DNA of 48,899 bases from Acidimicrobiia bacterium (GTDB lineage Bacteria > Actinomycetota > Acidimicrobiia > Acidimicrobiales > CAIXPF01), in contig WHTX01000003.1 in the NCBI GenBank assembly GCA_009377505.1, forward strand, positions 1-48,899, in the 5' to 3' direction. The notes beneath the pieces are model-generated. The model did no database searches. It was given only the letters and a program-made list of their open reading frames with translations, and was not told the DNA's origin. The position numbers and the translations under genes are program-made. Shown here piece by piece: positions 1-8,472 of the stretch. The stretch's first letter is position 1. Each line of letters starts with the position of its first letter.

Positions 1-89
1 GCAGCGTCTGCGACGTGCTCGGCGCGGCCACGACCCCCGACGCGCCCGGCGGCCAACTCGTCCTCCAACTGCTTCGCTCCGGCTGCTGA
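1..89 (+). CDS. 3' end of an unidentified gene (partial)
   Basis: An open frame enters from the left edge and ends at a TGA at 87-89. It encodes about 28 residues and ends in GGQLVLQLLRSGC. The start and nearly all of the protein lie outside the window, so no family can be assigned. Codon use (G/C at most third positions) resembles the neighbouring genes, which is the only support that it is coding. About 170 bases without a clear feature separate it from the convergent CoA-transferase gene. Confidence 0.35.
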   Translation, partial: SVCDVLGAATTPDAPGGQLVLQLLRSGC

Positions 90-257
90 CCCGCGTCCGA
101 GCGGCGGAGAGCGGGCGAGCACCGCGCCGGCCGGGCCGGCCGCGCCTCCGGGTGCGCCTGATGCCGGTGACCGGGCTCGAGCGCACCCGAACCTGGTGAG
201 CCGGCGGGCCAGCACCGCCTGCTGCACCCAGCTCACCGTCGGCGGGGCGATGCCAGG

Positions 258-1472
258 TCAGCGGTCGTCACGCGCCACGATCACGCCGGCGGACTCCAGT
301 CGGTCGAGATCGTCGGGGGTGAGGCCGAGCACGTCGGTGAGGACGGCTCGGTTGTCGGCCCCCAGGTGGCCGACACCGCCCCGAGGCCCGCAGTCCGCGT
401 CGCTGATCCGCAGCGGCGAGCGGTGCACCACCACCTTGCCGCCATCGCCGGCGGGGACCTCGACGTAGGCGCCACGGTCCACGGCCCAGTCGACCTCCAA
501 CGTGTCGGCCATGGTCGCCAGGCGGCCGATCGGGAGCCGGGCCCCGTCCGACATCGTCGACTCGAAGGCGTCGAAGCTGGTGAAGGTGGCGGCGAACTCG
601 CCGATGAGGGCAATGCAGTCGTCGAGGTGCGCCGAGCGGTCCTCCATGGTGGCGAAGCGCGGCTCGTCGAGCAGCTCGGGCCGCCCCCACAGCCGGGCGC
701 AGGCGACGAGCGCGGCGGCGGGGCTGCCGGGAACGGCGACCCATGTGCCGGCCACGTCGCCGAGCTGGACGACCGCGGCCTTGCCCGGCCGGAACGGGCT
801 ACGGGCGTAGTCCGGCCCGCCGTTCGCCTCCACCGCACTCCACTCGTTCGCCGCCAGCATGGCCTCGCACATCGAGGCGTCGACGTGGGCGCCCTGACCG
901 GTCCGCTCCCGGCGGAACAGGGCGGCGAGCACGCCCTGGGCCGCGGCCATGCCCGCGGCGATGTCGGCGTGGGACACCGGTTCGGGCACCGGCTCGCGCT
1001 CGGTCTCGCGGGCTTTGTACTGCAACAGCCCCACCTCGGCGTGCACCACCGGCGCGTACGCCCGGCGCTGGGCGGCACGGCCGTCCTGGCCGTAGCCCGA
1101 CACCGAGCAGTACACGGTGGACGGGCGGCGAGCCCGGACCTGGTCGTACCCGATGCCGAGGCGCGCCGCGACCCCGGGCCGGAAGTTCTCCACGACGACG
1201 TCGCACCGCTCGGCCAGGCGCAGCACCAGGTCCACGCCCGCGGCCTGGCGCAGGTCGACGGCCACGAAACGCTTGCCGGCGTTCTGGCCGGCGAAGATCA
1301 CCGAGACCCCGCCCCGCCGGGGCCAGCCCGTGCGCAGGAGGTCACCCTCGGGCGGCTCCACCTTGACCACCTCGGCGCCGAGGTCGGCCAGCACCCGGGT
1401 GCACGAGGGGCCCGCGACCACGCGAGTGAAGTCGAGGACGCGGATGCCGTCGAGGATCCCACGGCCGATCAT
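258..1472 (-). CDS. CaiB/BaiF family (class III) CoA-transferase
   Basis: This is a 404-residue protein of the family III CoA-transferases, which move CoA between carboxylic acids through an aspartyl-CoA intermediate in the cytoplasm. The N-terminus reads ILDGIRVLDFTRVVAGP, followed by LADLGAEVVKVEPPEGD and VVENFRPGVAARLG, all hallmarks of the family. Asp170 in SHAD is the expected catalytic aspartate. The open frame extends far upstream, but the ATG at 1472 puts the conserved start of the fold at residue 5 and gives the usual family length of about 400. It is a close paralogue of the CoA-transferase at 33650-34864, also 404 residues. The substrate cannot be told from sequence; carnitine, 2-methylacyl, succinate or formate transfer all occur in this family. 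Confidence 0.9.
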   Translation of the reverse strand: MIGRGILDGIRVLDFTRVVAGPSCTRVLADLGAEVVKVEPPEGDLLRTGWPRRGGVSVIFAGQNAGKRFVAVDLRQAAGVDLVLRLAERCDVVVENFRPGVAARLGIGYDQVRARRPSTVYCSVSGYGQDGRAAQRRAYAPVVHAEVGLLQYKARETEREPVPEPVSHADIAAGMAAAQGVLAALFRRERTGQGAHVDASMCEAMLAANEWSAVEANGGPDYARSPFRPGKAAVVQLGDVAGTWVAVPGSPAAALVACARLWGRPELLDEPRFATMEDRSAHLDDCIALIGEFAATFTSFDAFESTMSDGARLPIGRLATMADTLEVDWAVDRGAYVEVPAGDGGKVVVHRSPLRISDADCGPRGGVGHLGADNRAVLTDVLGLTPDDLDRLESAGVIVARDDR

Positions 1473-1583
1473 CCCGCCAGCTTGGCCGAGCGCGACGAAT
1501 CGTGCACCGAGGTGGGAGGCTCGGTGGATCGAGAGCGAAGCCGTTGACAGGCGAGCCCTCAGACGAGGGCGGAGGCAACAGCG

Positions 1584-2203
1584 ATGGGCGTGAGATGGGA
1601 GCGCTTCTCGGGTGACACCGCCACGTTCGCCGTCAAGGTCGCGTTCCACGATGATCCAGACGGCGGCCGCGGCGCCGACGCCGACGCGGCGGCGTCTTTG
1701 GGGGGCGCTCCAGCTGTGGGTCGACGGCGTGAACCTCTGCAGCCACGTCGACCAGGGCGAGGCGCTCCAGGCGTCGCACTGGTACCTGCTGCCGGTGCTC
1801 GAATGGCTCGCCGAGAACTGGAGCCCATTGCTCCACGAAGAGCGCCTGCCGTCGGCCTCGAACAGCCCGAGCCAAGGCCCTGGGCCGCCGGCGTGCATTC
1901 GACGCCACCTTCGCTGCTCCCCCAGAGGATGGGCTCGTCCTCGGCGGATCGCGCGAGGCGGCGCTCCTCTTCGGCTCGGCGAGTCCTGCCATCGAGGACC
2001 ACGACGCCATGGTGCTGGCTCAGTCGAAGGCGATCGCCGAAGCCAATCGCCTCGAGTCGGTCGAGGCGGCGATCGCCGTGGCCGGACAGCTCGGGGTCAG
2101 CGTGTCGGCCCTGCTCGACCACGCCTCGAACGTCGACCTGATCGACGAAGCGGTTCGGGACGACCTGCGGGCGGCGTTCGAGCTACGGCGCGACCCGGGC
2201 TGA
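1584..2203 (+). pseudogene. Frame-broken hypothetical gene (three frames)
   Basis: Protein-like sequence runs through this stretch but changes frame twice. From about 1584 the first frame reads WERFSGDTATFAVKVAFHDD. From about 1712 the next frame reads LQLWVDGVNLCSHVDQGEAL and then VLEWLAENWSPLLHEERLP. From about 1870 the third frame reads AFDATFAAPPEDGLVLGGSR and continues without a stop through AMVLAQSKAIAEANRLES to a TGA at 2201-2203. Each piece has an ordinary amino-acid composition only in its own frame, so one gene with two single-base changes is the simplest reading. The middle piece resembles the N-terminus of uncharacterised proteins that sometimes carry an ImmA/IrrE-type peptidase domain. 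That domain is not visible here, so function is unknown. The downstream neighbour is a Uma2-family gene. Confidence 0.5.
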
Positions 2204-2235
2204 CCGCCGCGTCGCACCCCGGTACGATCGGCGGC

Positions 2236-2793
2236 ATGGCGCTGGTCGAGACCTGGCGTTGGGACGAGGGGTCCTTCATCCGGGCATGGGAGGGCGACGT
2301 GTTCGGCGACGATCGCGTGGAGCTCGTCGACGGGGAGGTCTGGCCCGTGGCGATCGGCGCTTGGCACGGCTCGGTGGCCGCCAACGTGGTGCGCGCCCTT
2401 CCGAACGGCACGTGGCGTGTCACCTCGGCCTCGTTGCCCGCTGCAGGGTCGATCCCCGACAATGACGTATGGGTGCAGCGTCGGGACGCCCAGCCCATCG
2501 CCCGTCTTGGCGCGACCGGCCGGATGCTGCGATGGAGCCCGGCCGATGTGCCCCTCGTGGTCGAGGTATCGGAGTCGAGCCTGGTGGCCGACACCGAGGT
2601 GAAGACCAAGGTCTACGGCCGGGCCGGGTTCCCGTGCTACTGGGTCGTCCATCGCGGCGGCGTCGAGGTGTTCACCGACCCCTACGAGTCGGGGTACCGG
2701 TCGCACCAGCACGTCGGCCCCGACGCCGCCGTCGAGGTCCCGTACGCACAGGTCGCCATCCCGCTCGCCGTGCTGCTCGACGCTGACAGCTGA
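2236..2793 (+). CDS. Uma2-family PD-(D/E)XK nuclease-fold protein (DUF820)
   Basis: This 185-residue protein matches the Uma2/DUF820 family, which has a restriction-endonuclease-like fold and is common in cyanobacteria and actinobacteria. Family landmarks in order are DDRVELVDGEVW (residues 25-36), an acidic residue at Asp77 in IPDNDVWV, PLVVEVSESSL with Glu110, and VKTKVYGRAGFPCYWVV with Lys123 and Lys125. The Asp, Glu and Lys form the expected nuclease triad, so the active site looks intact. The biological role of the family is unsettled; proposals link it to mobile elements or DNA processing. It begins 33 bases after the broken gene upstream, and the ATG at 2236 fits the conserved N-terminus. 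No nuclease activity can be claimed from sequence alone. Confidence 0.85.
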   Translation: MALVETWRWDEGSFIRAWEGDVFGDDRVELVDGEVWPVAIGAWHGSVAANVVRALPNGTWRVTSASLPAAGSIPDNDVWVQRRDAQPIARLGATGRMLRWSPADVPLVVEVSESSLVADTEVKTKVYGRAGFPCYWVVHRGGVEVFTDPYESGYRSHQHVGPDAAVEVPYAQVAIPLAVLLDADS

Positions 2794-2838
2794 CACGCGC
2801 CGACCAAGGGCAGCGTGCCCTCTGCGACGCGTCCCCGC

Positions 2839-5800
2839 CTAGCCGGGCGTTCGGTCGATGGTGAAGCTGACGGAGCTCCCGTCGATGAGGCCGATGTGGG
2901 CCTGCCCGTGCTCGGCCAGGGCCACGCCCGCCGGGGCGAGCACGGCCTCGGCGATGGTGCGCTCGTGGGCGCGGAACGCCGCCGCCAGCTCGTCAGGCGC
3001 GTGGACGGTGAGGGCGATGCGGTCCGTCACCTGGAAGCCCGCTTCCTTGCGGGCCTGCTGCACGAGGCGTACCAGGTCGCGCGCCTGGCCCTCGCGGCGC
3101 AGCTCGGGGGTGACCACGAGGTCGAGGTTCACGACCGTGTCGTTGCCCCGCAACGCGGCCGTGGCCTCGCCCTCCCCCACCTCGACGACCAGCTCGAACT
3201 CGTCCGCGCCCAGGGTGTGGCCGGCGACGGCGACGGTCCCGGACGTGCCCGCTTCCTCGGTGCCGAGCTCCCAGTCCCCCGCCGCGGCCGCCTTGCGCAC
3301 CCTCTGGAAGTCGGGGCCGAGCTTGGGGCCGAGCACCCGCCCGTGCGGCTGCACGCGGAAGGTGGCGATGCTGGCGGCGTCACCGAGGAGCTCGACCGAC
3401 TTCACGTTGAGCTCGTCGGTGATGAGGTCGACGAAGGGCGCCACCGCGGCCGCCGCCGGGCCGGCCACGGTGAGCCGGCCCAGGGGCAGGCGCACCCGCA
3501 GGCCGTTCGCCTCGCGCAGGGACAGCGCCGCCGAGCACACCTCCCGCACCCGGTCCATGGCGCTCACCAGGTCGGGGTCGGCCGGCAGCGTGTCCGGCGC
3601 CGGCCAGTCGGCCACGTGCACCGAGCGGTCGGCGCCCGTCTGGCCTTCGGGTGCCGTGAGCCCCTCGTACACCTCCTCGCTCAGGTAGGGGAGCAGCGGG
3701 GCCGTCACCCGGGTCAGGGCGTGCAACACCGTGTAGAGCGTGTCGTAGGCGGCGAGCTTGTCGTCGCTCTGGGGCCCGGTCCCTGCCGAGCCCGGCGCCC
3801 AGAAGCGGTCCCTCGACCGCCGCACGTACCAGTTCGTGAGCGCGTCGAGGAACGCGGTGACGTGCGCGCACGCCGCGGCCAGCTCGTAGGCGTCGAGTGC
3901 GGCGGTGACGTCCTCCACCAGCTGGCGCGTCTTGGCCAGGATGTAGCGGTCGAGCAGCTGGGTGCTGTCCGTCCGCCAATGCCCGCGGTAACCGTCCACG
4001 TTGGCGTAGAGGGCGAGGAAGTGCCACGTGTTCCAGATGGGGTTGAGCACCAGGCGGACGATGTCCTGGAAACCGCTGCCCTCCCGGTCGATGCGTAGGT
4101 CGCCCCCGCGCAGGATCGGGCTCGACATGAGGAACCAGCGCAGCGCGTCCGACCCGATGGACTCGAAGACGTCCTCGGGGTCGGGGTAGTTGCGGAGCCG
4201 CTTGGACTGCTTGCGCCCGTCCTCGTCGAGCACGACGCCGTGGCAGATGCAGTTCTGGAACGCCGGCCTGTCGAACAACGCCACCGACAGCACGTGCATC
4301 GTGTAGAACCAGCCGCGCGTCTGGGCGATGTACTCGACGATGAAGTCGGCCGTGTGGGCGTCGACCCATGCCTTGTTCTCGAAGGGGTAGTGCGCCTGGG
4401 CGAAGGGCATCGAGCCCGACTCGAACCAGCAGTCGAGGACCTCGGGCACGCGCCGCATCGTCGACTTCCCGGTGGGGTCGTCGGGGTTGGGGCGGGTGAG
4501 CTGGTCGACGAAGGGCCGGTGCAGGTCGGTGACCTCGACCCCGAAGTCCGCCTCCAGCTCGGCGATGGACCCGTACACGTCGATGCGCGGGTAGGCGGGG
4601 TCGTCCGAGCGCCACACGGGGATGGGCGCGCCCCAGAAGCGGTTGCGGGAGATCGACCAGTCCCGCGCCCCTTCGAGCCAGCGCCCGAAGGCGCCGTCGC
4701 GCACGTGCCCCGGGATCCAGTTGATCTGTTGGTTGAGCTCGACCATCCGGTCCCGGAACGCCGTGACCTGCACGTACCAGGAGGACAGGGCCTTGTAGAT
4801 GATCGGCGTGTCCGTGCGCCAGCAGTGGGGGTAGTTGTGGGTGTAGGTGTCGTGGCGGACGAGCGCACCGCGGTCGCGCAGCCAGCGGATGACGTCCGAG
4901 TTGGCGTCGAAGACGTTGCGGCCGGCGAAGTCAACGACCTCCTCCGTGAAGCGGCCCTCGTCGTCGACGGGCACCACCAACGAGATCCCGTTGGCCCCAC
5001 AGACCCGCTGGTCGTCCTCGCCGAAGCCGGGCGCCATGTGGACGACGCCGGTCCCTTCGGCCACGTCGATGAAGTCGCCGGCGAGCACCCGGAAGCTGTC
5101 CGGGTTGTCGGCGAAGTAGGGGAAGAGCGGCTGGTACGTGCGTTCCAGCAGCTCGGAGCCCTTGATCGTGCCGTGGCGGACGAGGTCGCGCACCTGGGGC
5201 TCGTAGCGCTCGAGCGTGCCCTCGCCGACGACGTAGTAGGTGCCCTCGCGGCCTTCGGCGGTGCCGTCGCCGCCCTCGGCGAGCCCCGCCGGGTGATCTG
5301 GCCGGGCATGGCCGGCGCTGGCGGGCTCGAAGAAGACGGCGTAGTCGAGGTCGACCCCGACGGCGAGGGCGAGGTTGGAGGGCAGCGTCCACGGCGTGGT
5401 CGTCCACACCAGGACCTTCATGGGCCCGGGGTCGCCGGGGCGGGGGTCGAGGGTGAAGGCCACCGTGATGGCCGGGTCCTGACGCGGCCGGGTGGCGTCG
5501 TCGAGACGGATCTCGAAGTTCGAGAGCGGCGTCTCCGCCCCCCACGAGTAGGGCATGACCCGGAACGCCTCGTAGACGAGGCCTTTGTCCCACAGCTGCT
5601 TGAAGGCCCAGATGACGCTCTCCATGTAGGAGACGTCCATGGTCTTGTAGTCGTTCTCGAAGTCCACCCAGCGCGCCATGCGGGTGACATAGTCCTCCCA
5701 CTCCTTCGTGTAGCGGAGCACAGAGGTGCGGCAGTAGTCGTTGAACCGGCCCATGCCGTACTCGGTGATGGCCCGCCGGCCGGAGACGCCGAGCTCCTTC

Positions 5801-6159
5801 TCCGCCGCCATCTCCGCGGGCAGGCCGTGGCAGTCCCAGCCGAAGCGGCGCTCGACGCGGTGGCCCTTCATGGTCTGGTAGCGGGGGACGACGTCCTTGA
5901 CGTAGCTCGTGAGCAGGTGGCCGTAGTGGGGCAGGCCGTTGGCGAAGGGGGGGCCGTCGTAGAAGATGTACTGGTCGGCGGCTGGGCGGCGCTCGATGGA
6001 GGCCTCGAAGGTGCCGTCGCGCTGCCACTGCTCGAGCACCCGGCGTTCGATGGCCGGGTAGTCGGCGCGGACGGGCACGTCCGGGTAGGGCTTGCCAGCC
6101 CGGGGGCGGGTGCGCTCGTCGGGTGTGGCCCCAGGCCCGGGGCCGCTGGTGTCGCTCAT
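2839..6159 (-). CDS. ileS: Isoleucyl-tRNA synthetase, type 2
   Basis: IleRS (1106 residues) charges tRNA-Ile with isoleucine in the cytoplasm. The class I HIGH signature is HYGH at residues 78-81, following FYDGPPFANGLP. The second signature, normally KMSKS or KMSKR, reads KQSKR at about residue 650 in GRKQSKRLRNYPDPED. The central region holds the CP1 editing domain (VLVWTTTPWTLPSN, FIDVAEGTGVVHMAPGFGEDD). The C-terminal third is the anticodon-binding region with an extra tail. Length, the RLRNYPDP context and the absence of a C-terminal zinc-finger cysteine set fit the eukaryote-like type-2 enzymes, which as a class tolerate mupirocin better than type 1. The gene stands alone, with ATG at 6159 and no strong Shine-Dalgarno; a long antisense open frame over it is a composition shadow. 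Confidence 0.97.
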   Translation of the reverse strand: MSDTSGPGPGATPDERTRPRAGKPYPDVPVRADYPAIERRVLEQWQRDGTFEASIERRPAADQYIFYDGPPFANGLPHYGHLLTSYVKDVVPRYQTMKGHRVERRFGWDCHGLPAEMAAEKELGVSGRRAITEYGMGRFNDYCRTSVLRYTKEWEDYVTRMARWVDFENDYKTMDVSYMESVIWAFKQLWDKGLVYEAFRVMPYSWGAETPLSNFEIRLDDATRPRQDPAITVAFTLDPRPGDPGPMKVLVWTTTPWTLPSNLALAVGVDLDYAVFFEPASAGHARPDHPAGLAEGGDGTAEGREGTYYVVGEGTLERYEPQVRDLVRHGTIKGSELLERTYQPLFPYFADNPDSFRVLAGDFIDVAEGTGVVHMAPGFGEDDQRVCGANGISLVVPVDDEGRFTEEVVDFAGRNVFDANSDVIRWLRDRGALVRHDTYTHNYPHCWRTDTPIIYKALSSWYVQVTAFRDRMVELNQQINWIPGHVRDGAFGRWLEGARDWSISRNRFWGAPIPVWRSDDPAYPRIDVYGSIAELEADFGVEVTDLHRPFVDQLTRPNPDDPTGKSTMRRVPEVLDCWFESGSMPFAQAHYPFENKAWVDAHTADFIVEYIAQTRGWFYTMHVLSVALFDRPAFQNCICHGVVLDEDGRKQSKRLRNYPDPEDVFESIGSDALRWFLMSSPILRGGDLRIDREGSGFQDIVRLVLNPIWNTWHFLALYANVDGYRGHWRTDSTQLLDRYILAKTRQLVEDVTAALDAYELAAACAHVTAFLDALTNWYVRRSRDRFWAPGSAGTGPQSDDKLAAYDTLYTVLHALTRVTAPLLPYLSEEVYEGLTAPEGQTGADRSVHVADWPAPDTLPADPDLVSAMDRVREVCSAALSLREANGLRVRLPLGRLTVAGPAAAAVAPFVDLITDELNVKSVELLGDAASIATFRVQPHGRVLGPKLGPDFQRVRKAAAAGDWELGTEEAGTSGTVAVAGHTLGADEFELVVEVGEGEATAALRGNDTVVNLDLVVTPELRREGQARDLVRLVQQARKEAGFQVTDRIALTVHAPDELAAAFRAHERTIAEAVLAPAGVALAEHGQAHIGLIDGSSVSFTIDRTPG

Positions 6160-6512
6160 GGTCGACCGCTCGCTGGGGGTCGTGGATGGGGCCCGACCAG
6201 CCTAGCCGTGGGCACCAACCCGCCCGGGAGGACAATGGACTGGTGGGACGCGGGGGCGATAGACGTTGCCGTCGGGCCCAGCGGCTCTCGCCGGTCGATC
6301 TACGAGCCCGTTCGGCTGTCGTGGTACTGGTCCTGCACCACGCCCCCGTTCACCCAGCCATCCGGACTTGCCCCCCTGCTCTGCGGCGTCCCCCAGCCGC
6401 GCTCGGGATCGCCGCTGGTTGACAGCACGCGGCCCTCGCCGAGCGCAGGCCCACGTCGGCGCCGGCCCGGTCCGCCAAGGCCTCGGGCGCCACGAGGGGT
6501 AAGACTGGGGCC
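6160..6512. other. Divergent intergenic region ileS / luciferase-like gene
   Basis: These 353 bases separate two divergent genes and must hold both promoters. I see no convincing -35/-10 pair and no gene. Actinobacterial ileS genes often carry a translational T-box leader. On the minus strand near 6205-6225 a GGGTTGGTGCCCACGG stretch loosely recalls the T-box element, but I could not recognise a specifier stem or a sequestered Shine-Dalgarno, so it is not called. Confidence 0.4.
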
Positions 6513-7730
6513 GTGCGCGTCGACTGCAACTTCTACGGCTCCGTCCCCATGCCCGACGCCGGGGCCGGAGACCCACGCCCCGTCGACCGCCGCTACGGCA
6601 ACCGGGACGTCCTCGCCTGCTACGCCAACCTCGAGCGCTGGGCGTCGACGATGGACGCGCTCGGCTACGACACGATGTGGCTGACCGAGCACCACTTCCA
6701 GTACGAGGGCTACGAGGTCACGCCGAACCTCGTGCAGTTCGGCCAGCACCTGGCCAGCCGCACGCCCCGCCTGCGCTTCGGCCAGATGTTCAACGTGGTG
6801 CCCCAGTGGCACCCCCTCCGCCTGGCCGAGGACGTGGCCCTGGCGCAGATCCTCACCGGTGACCGGATGGTCTTCGGCGTGGGCCGGGGCACCGTGCCCC
6901 GAGAGGCACAGTCCCTCGGCGCCATGGTGGCCTCGGGGGACAACGAGATGTCCCGTGAGATGGACCGCCAGAACCGGGAGATCTTCGAGGAGTCGATGGA
7001 GATCATCAAGGCCGCGTGGTGGAACGAGCGCTTCTCGTTCTCGGGCAAGCACTTCGTGCTGCCGCCGCCGGGAATCCCCGATAGGGGCAGCTTCGTCTCC
7101 GACCTCACGCTGGTCCCCAAGCCCATCGCCCCCATCCCGATCTACCAGCCCGTCGGCTCGCCCGACACGCTCGAGTACGCGCCCCGGGCCCGGCACCTCG
7201 GCGTCATCCCCGCGGCGCCGCCCGGCGTGGTGAAGCCCAAGTGGGACCGCTTCGCCGAGGCCGCCGCCGCGGTCGGCTGGGCCCTGTCCCCCGGAGGCGG
7301 CCGTTGCCTGGCGGTGAACTGCCACGTCGCCCGCACCACGGCCGAGGCACGGGCTGGGGCACAGGGACCACACGACGAGTGGGTGAAGTTCCTCGCCCAG
7401 TACGGCCGCTTCAGGAGCTACGCCACCCGAGACGGCGGCCCCACGCCGTTCGACTTCCGGCCCACCGTGGAGGACTCCGTCGACCAGGGCGTGATGCTGA
7501 TCGGGTCGGTGGAGGAGGTGGTGGACGGGCTCGGTCGCTGGCGCGACCTGCTCTCCCTCGGGCACGTCGTGCTGTTCTTCGACATGCCGGGGCTCACGCA
7601 GGCGCAGATGGACGAGCAACTCAGGCGCTTCGCCCAGGAGGTGGCCCCCCGGCTCGGCATCCGCATGGACGGGCCGCGCACCTACGCCGGTGCGGACGCG
7701 GCACACGTGCCGGACGTGCCCGTGAACTGA
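6513..7730 (+). CDS. LLM-class flavin-dependent oxidoreductase (luciferase-like)
   Basis: The 405-residue product has the bacterial luciferase (alpha/beta)8 barrel. It opens with MRVDCNFYGSVPMPDAG, continues with MDALGYDTMWLTEHHFQYEGY (an early TEHH motif typical of the family), LRFGQMFNVVPQWHPLRLAED and TGDRMVFGVGRGTVPRE, and ends with the VMLIGSVEEVVDGLGRWRD segment usual at the C-terminus of these enzymes. Such proteins use FMNH2 or F420 to oxidise or desulfurise organic substrates; the substrate here is unknown. The GTG at 6513 is chosen because the conserved strand begins at residue 2. A rhodanese gene follows 74 bases downstream on the same strand, so the two may be co-transcribed, possibly in sulfur-compound handling, but that link is only positional. 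Confidence 0.9.
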   Translation: MRVDCNFYGSVPMPDAGAGDPRPVDRRYGNRDVLACYANLERWASTMDALGYDTMWLTEHHFQYEGYEVTPNLVQFGQHLASRTPRLRFGQMFNVVPQWHPLRLAEDVALAQILTGDRMVFGVGRGTVPREAQSLGAMVASGDNEMSREMDRQNREIFEESMEIIKAAWWNERFSFSGKHFVLPPPGIPDRGSFVSDLTLVPKPIAPIPIYQPVGSPDTLEYAPRARHLGVIPAAPPGVVKPKWDRFAEAAAAVGWALSPGGGRCLAVNCHVARTTAEARAGAQGPHDEWVKFLAQYGRFRSYATRDGGPTPFDFRPTVEDSVDQGVMLIGSVEEVVDGLGRWRDLLSLGHVVLFFDMPGLTQAQMDEQLRRFAQEVAPRLGIRMDGPRTYAGADAAHVPDVPVN

Positions 7731-7804
7731 TCTGGCGGGATCTTCGCGCCCGCTGGCGTTGCAGACTCTCGTGCGGTGCGGGCGCTCGATGCACCATCGG
7801 CGTC

Positions 7805-8227
7805 ATGAACGCAGCAGCCATCCCGACATCCCTGGTCACCGCGGTGCCGGCCGCCCCGTCCGCCGAGGTCATCGAGCACTTCGGCCGCCTCCTCAGCTTC
7901 GAGACCGACTGCTGGGACGTGCACCAGGAGCGGCGTGGGCGGGCGGAGTCGAGCGACGTGGTCGTGCTCGACGTGCGCGGGCCCGCCGGGTTCGCGTCGG
8001 GACACGTGCCCGGGGCGGTGAACCTGCCCCACCGGTCCATCGCCGCCGAGGCCGTGGCGCTGTGGCCGGCGCGCACCACCTTCGTCGTCTACTGCGCCGG
8101 CCCCCACTGCAACGCCGCCGACCAGGCAGCGCTGCGCCTCGCCCGGCTCGGCCGGCCCGTGAAGAAGATGCTCGGCGGCATCGAGGGCTGGAAGGCCGAA
8201 GGCTTCAGCCTCGAGACCAGCTCCTGA
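7805..8227 (+). CDS. Single-domain rhodanese-like protein
   Basis: This 140-residue protein carries one rhodanese domain after a roughly 45-residue N-terminal extension. DVVVLDVRGPAGFASGHVPG (residues 51-70) is the classic substrate-side motif, and VVYCAGPHCNAADQAALRLA supplies Cys97 as the persulfide-forming residue, with a second cysteine at 102 inside the same loop. LGGIEGWKAEGF closes the domain. Rhodaneses move sulfane sulfur between small molecules or proteins in the cytoplasm. The CxxxxC arrangement in the active loop is frequent in this subfamily and may allow internal disulfide formation. It follows the luciferase-like gene and converges on the alpha/beta hydrolase gene. The ATG at 7805 is the first in frame. 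Confidence 0.9.
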   Translation: MNAAAIPTSLVTAVPAAPSAEVIEHFGRLLSFETDCWDVHQERRGRAESSDVVVLDVRGPAGFASGHVPGAVNLPHRSIAAEAVALWPARTTFVVYCAGPHCNAADQAALRLARLGRPVKKMLGGIEGWKAEGFSLETSS

Positions 8228-8253
8228 GCGGCGCCATGGCCCTCGGCCACCCC

Positions 8254-8291
8254 CGAAGGTTCGTGCACAGTGGCGGTGCAAAGATCCTTCG
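8254..8291. repeat. Short hairpin repeat, copy 1
   Basis: CGAAGG at 8254-8259 pairs with CCTTCG at 8286-8291 around a GTGCAC / GGTGCA interior. The right half, GTGGCGGTGCA then GATCCTTCGCGGT, recurs almost base for base in the hairpin at 16373-16413. It lies just after the rhodanese gene, between convergent genes, and could act as a two-way terminator or be a REP-like dispersed element. Confidence 0.55.
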
Positions 8292-8372
8292 CGGTTCCCT
8301 GGCCGCGGCGACGCCGCCGCCGCCCGCCCACCGCTCACCGCCCAGACCGCCCCTCAGCCGGGAGGCGCGACG

Positions 8373-8401
8373 CCCCCGACCCCTTGGAACCACTCATCGA
8401 G
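8373..8401 (-). repeat. 28-29-nt dispersed motif, copy A
   Basis: Read on the minus strand this stretch contains GATGAGTGGTTCCAAGGGG followed by TCGGGGG. Copies sit at 23290-23318 and 44726-44753 with consensus GAYGAGTRGTYCCAAGGG. One frame of copies A and B reads DEWFQG or DEWSQG followed by two glycines, but copy C has a stop there, so it is not evidently coding. Confidence 0.5.
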
Positions 8402-8472
8402 GAGCGCTTGCCGTTCATGAGGGCGGGAGCCCCATCGCGTCGCTGTCTTCACCGGCGCCCGCCGTCCCGGCC

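Noticed and set aside
6160..6320. T-box riboswitch ahead of ileS
   Set aside because: GGGTTGGTGCCCACGG on the minus strand is only loosely like the T-box element, and no specifier loop with an Ile codon or sequestered ribosome site could be traced.
4240..6684. Long open frame antisense to ileS
   Set aside because: It is a composition shadow of a GC-rich gene: Val/Gly/Arg/Asp-rich, without motifs, and fully overlapping a certain gene.
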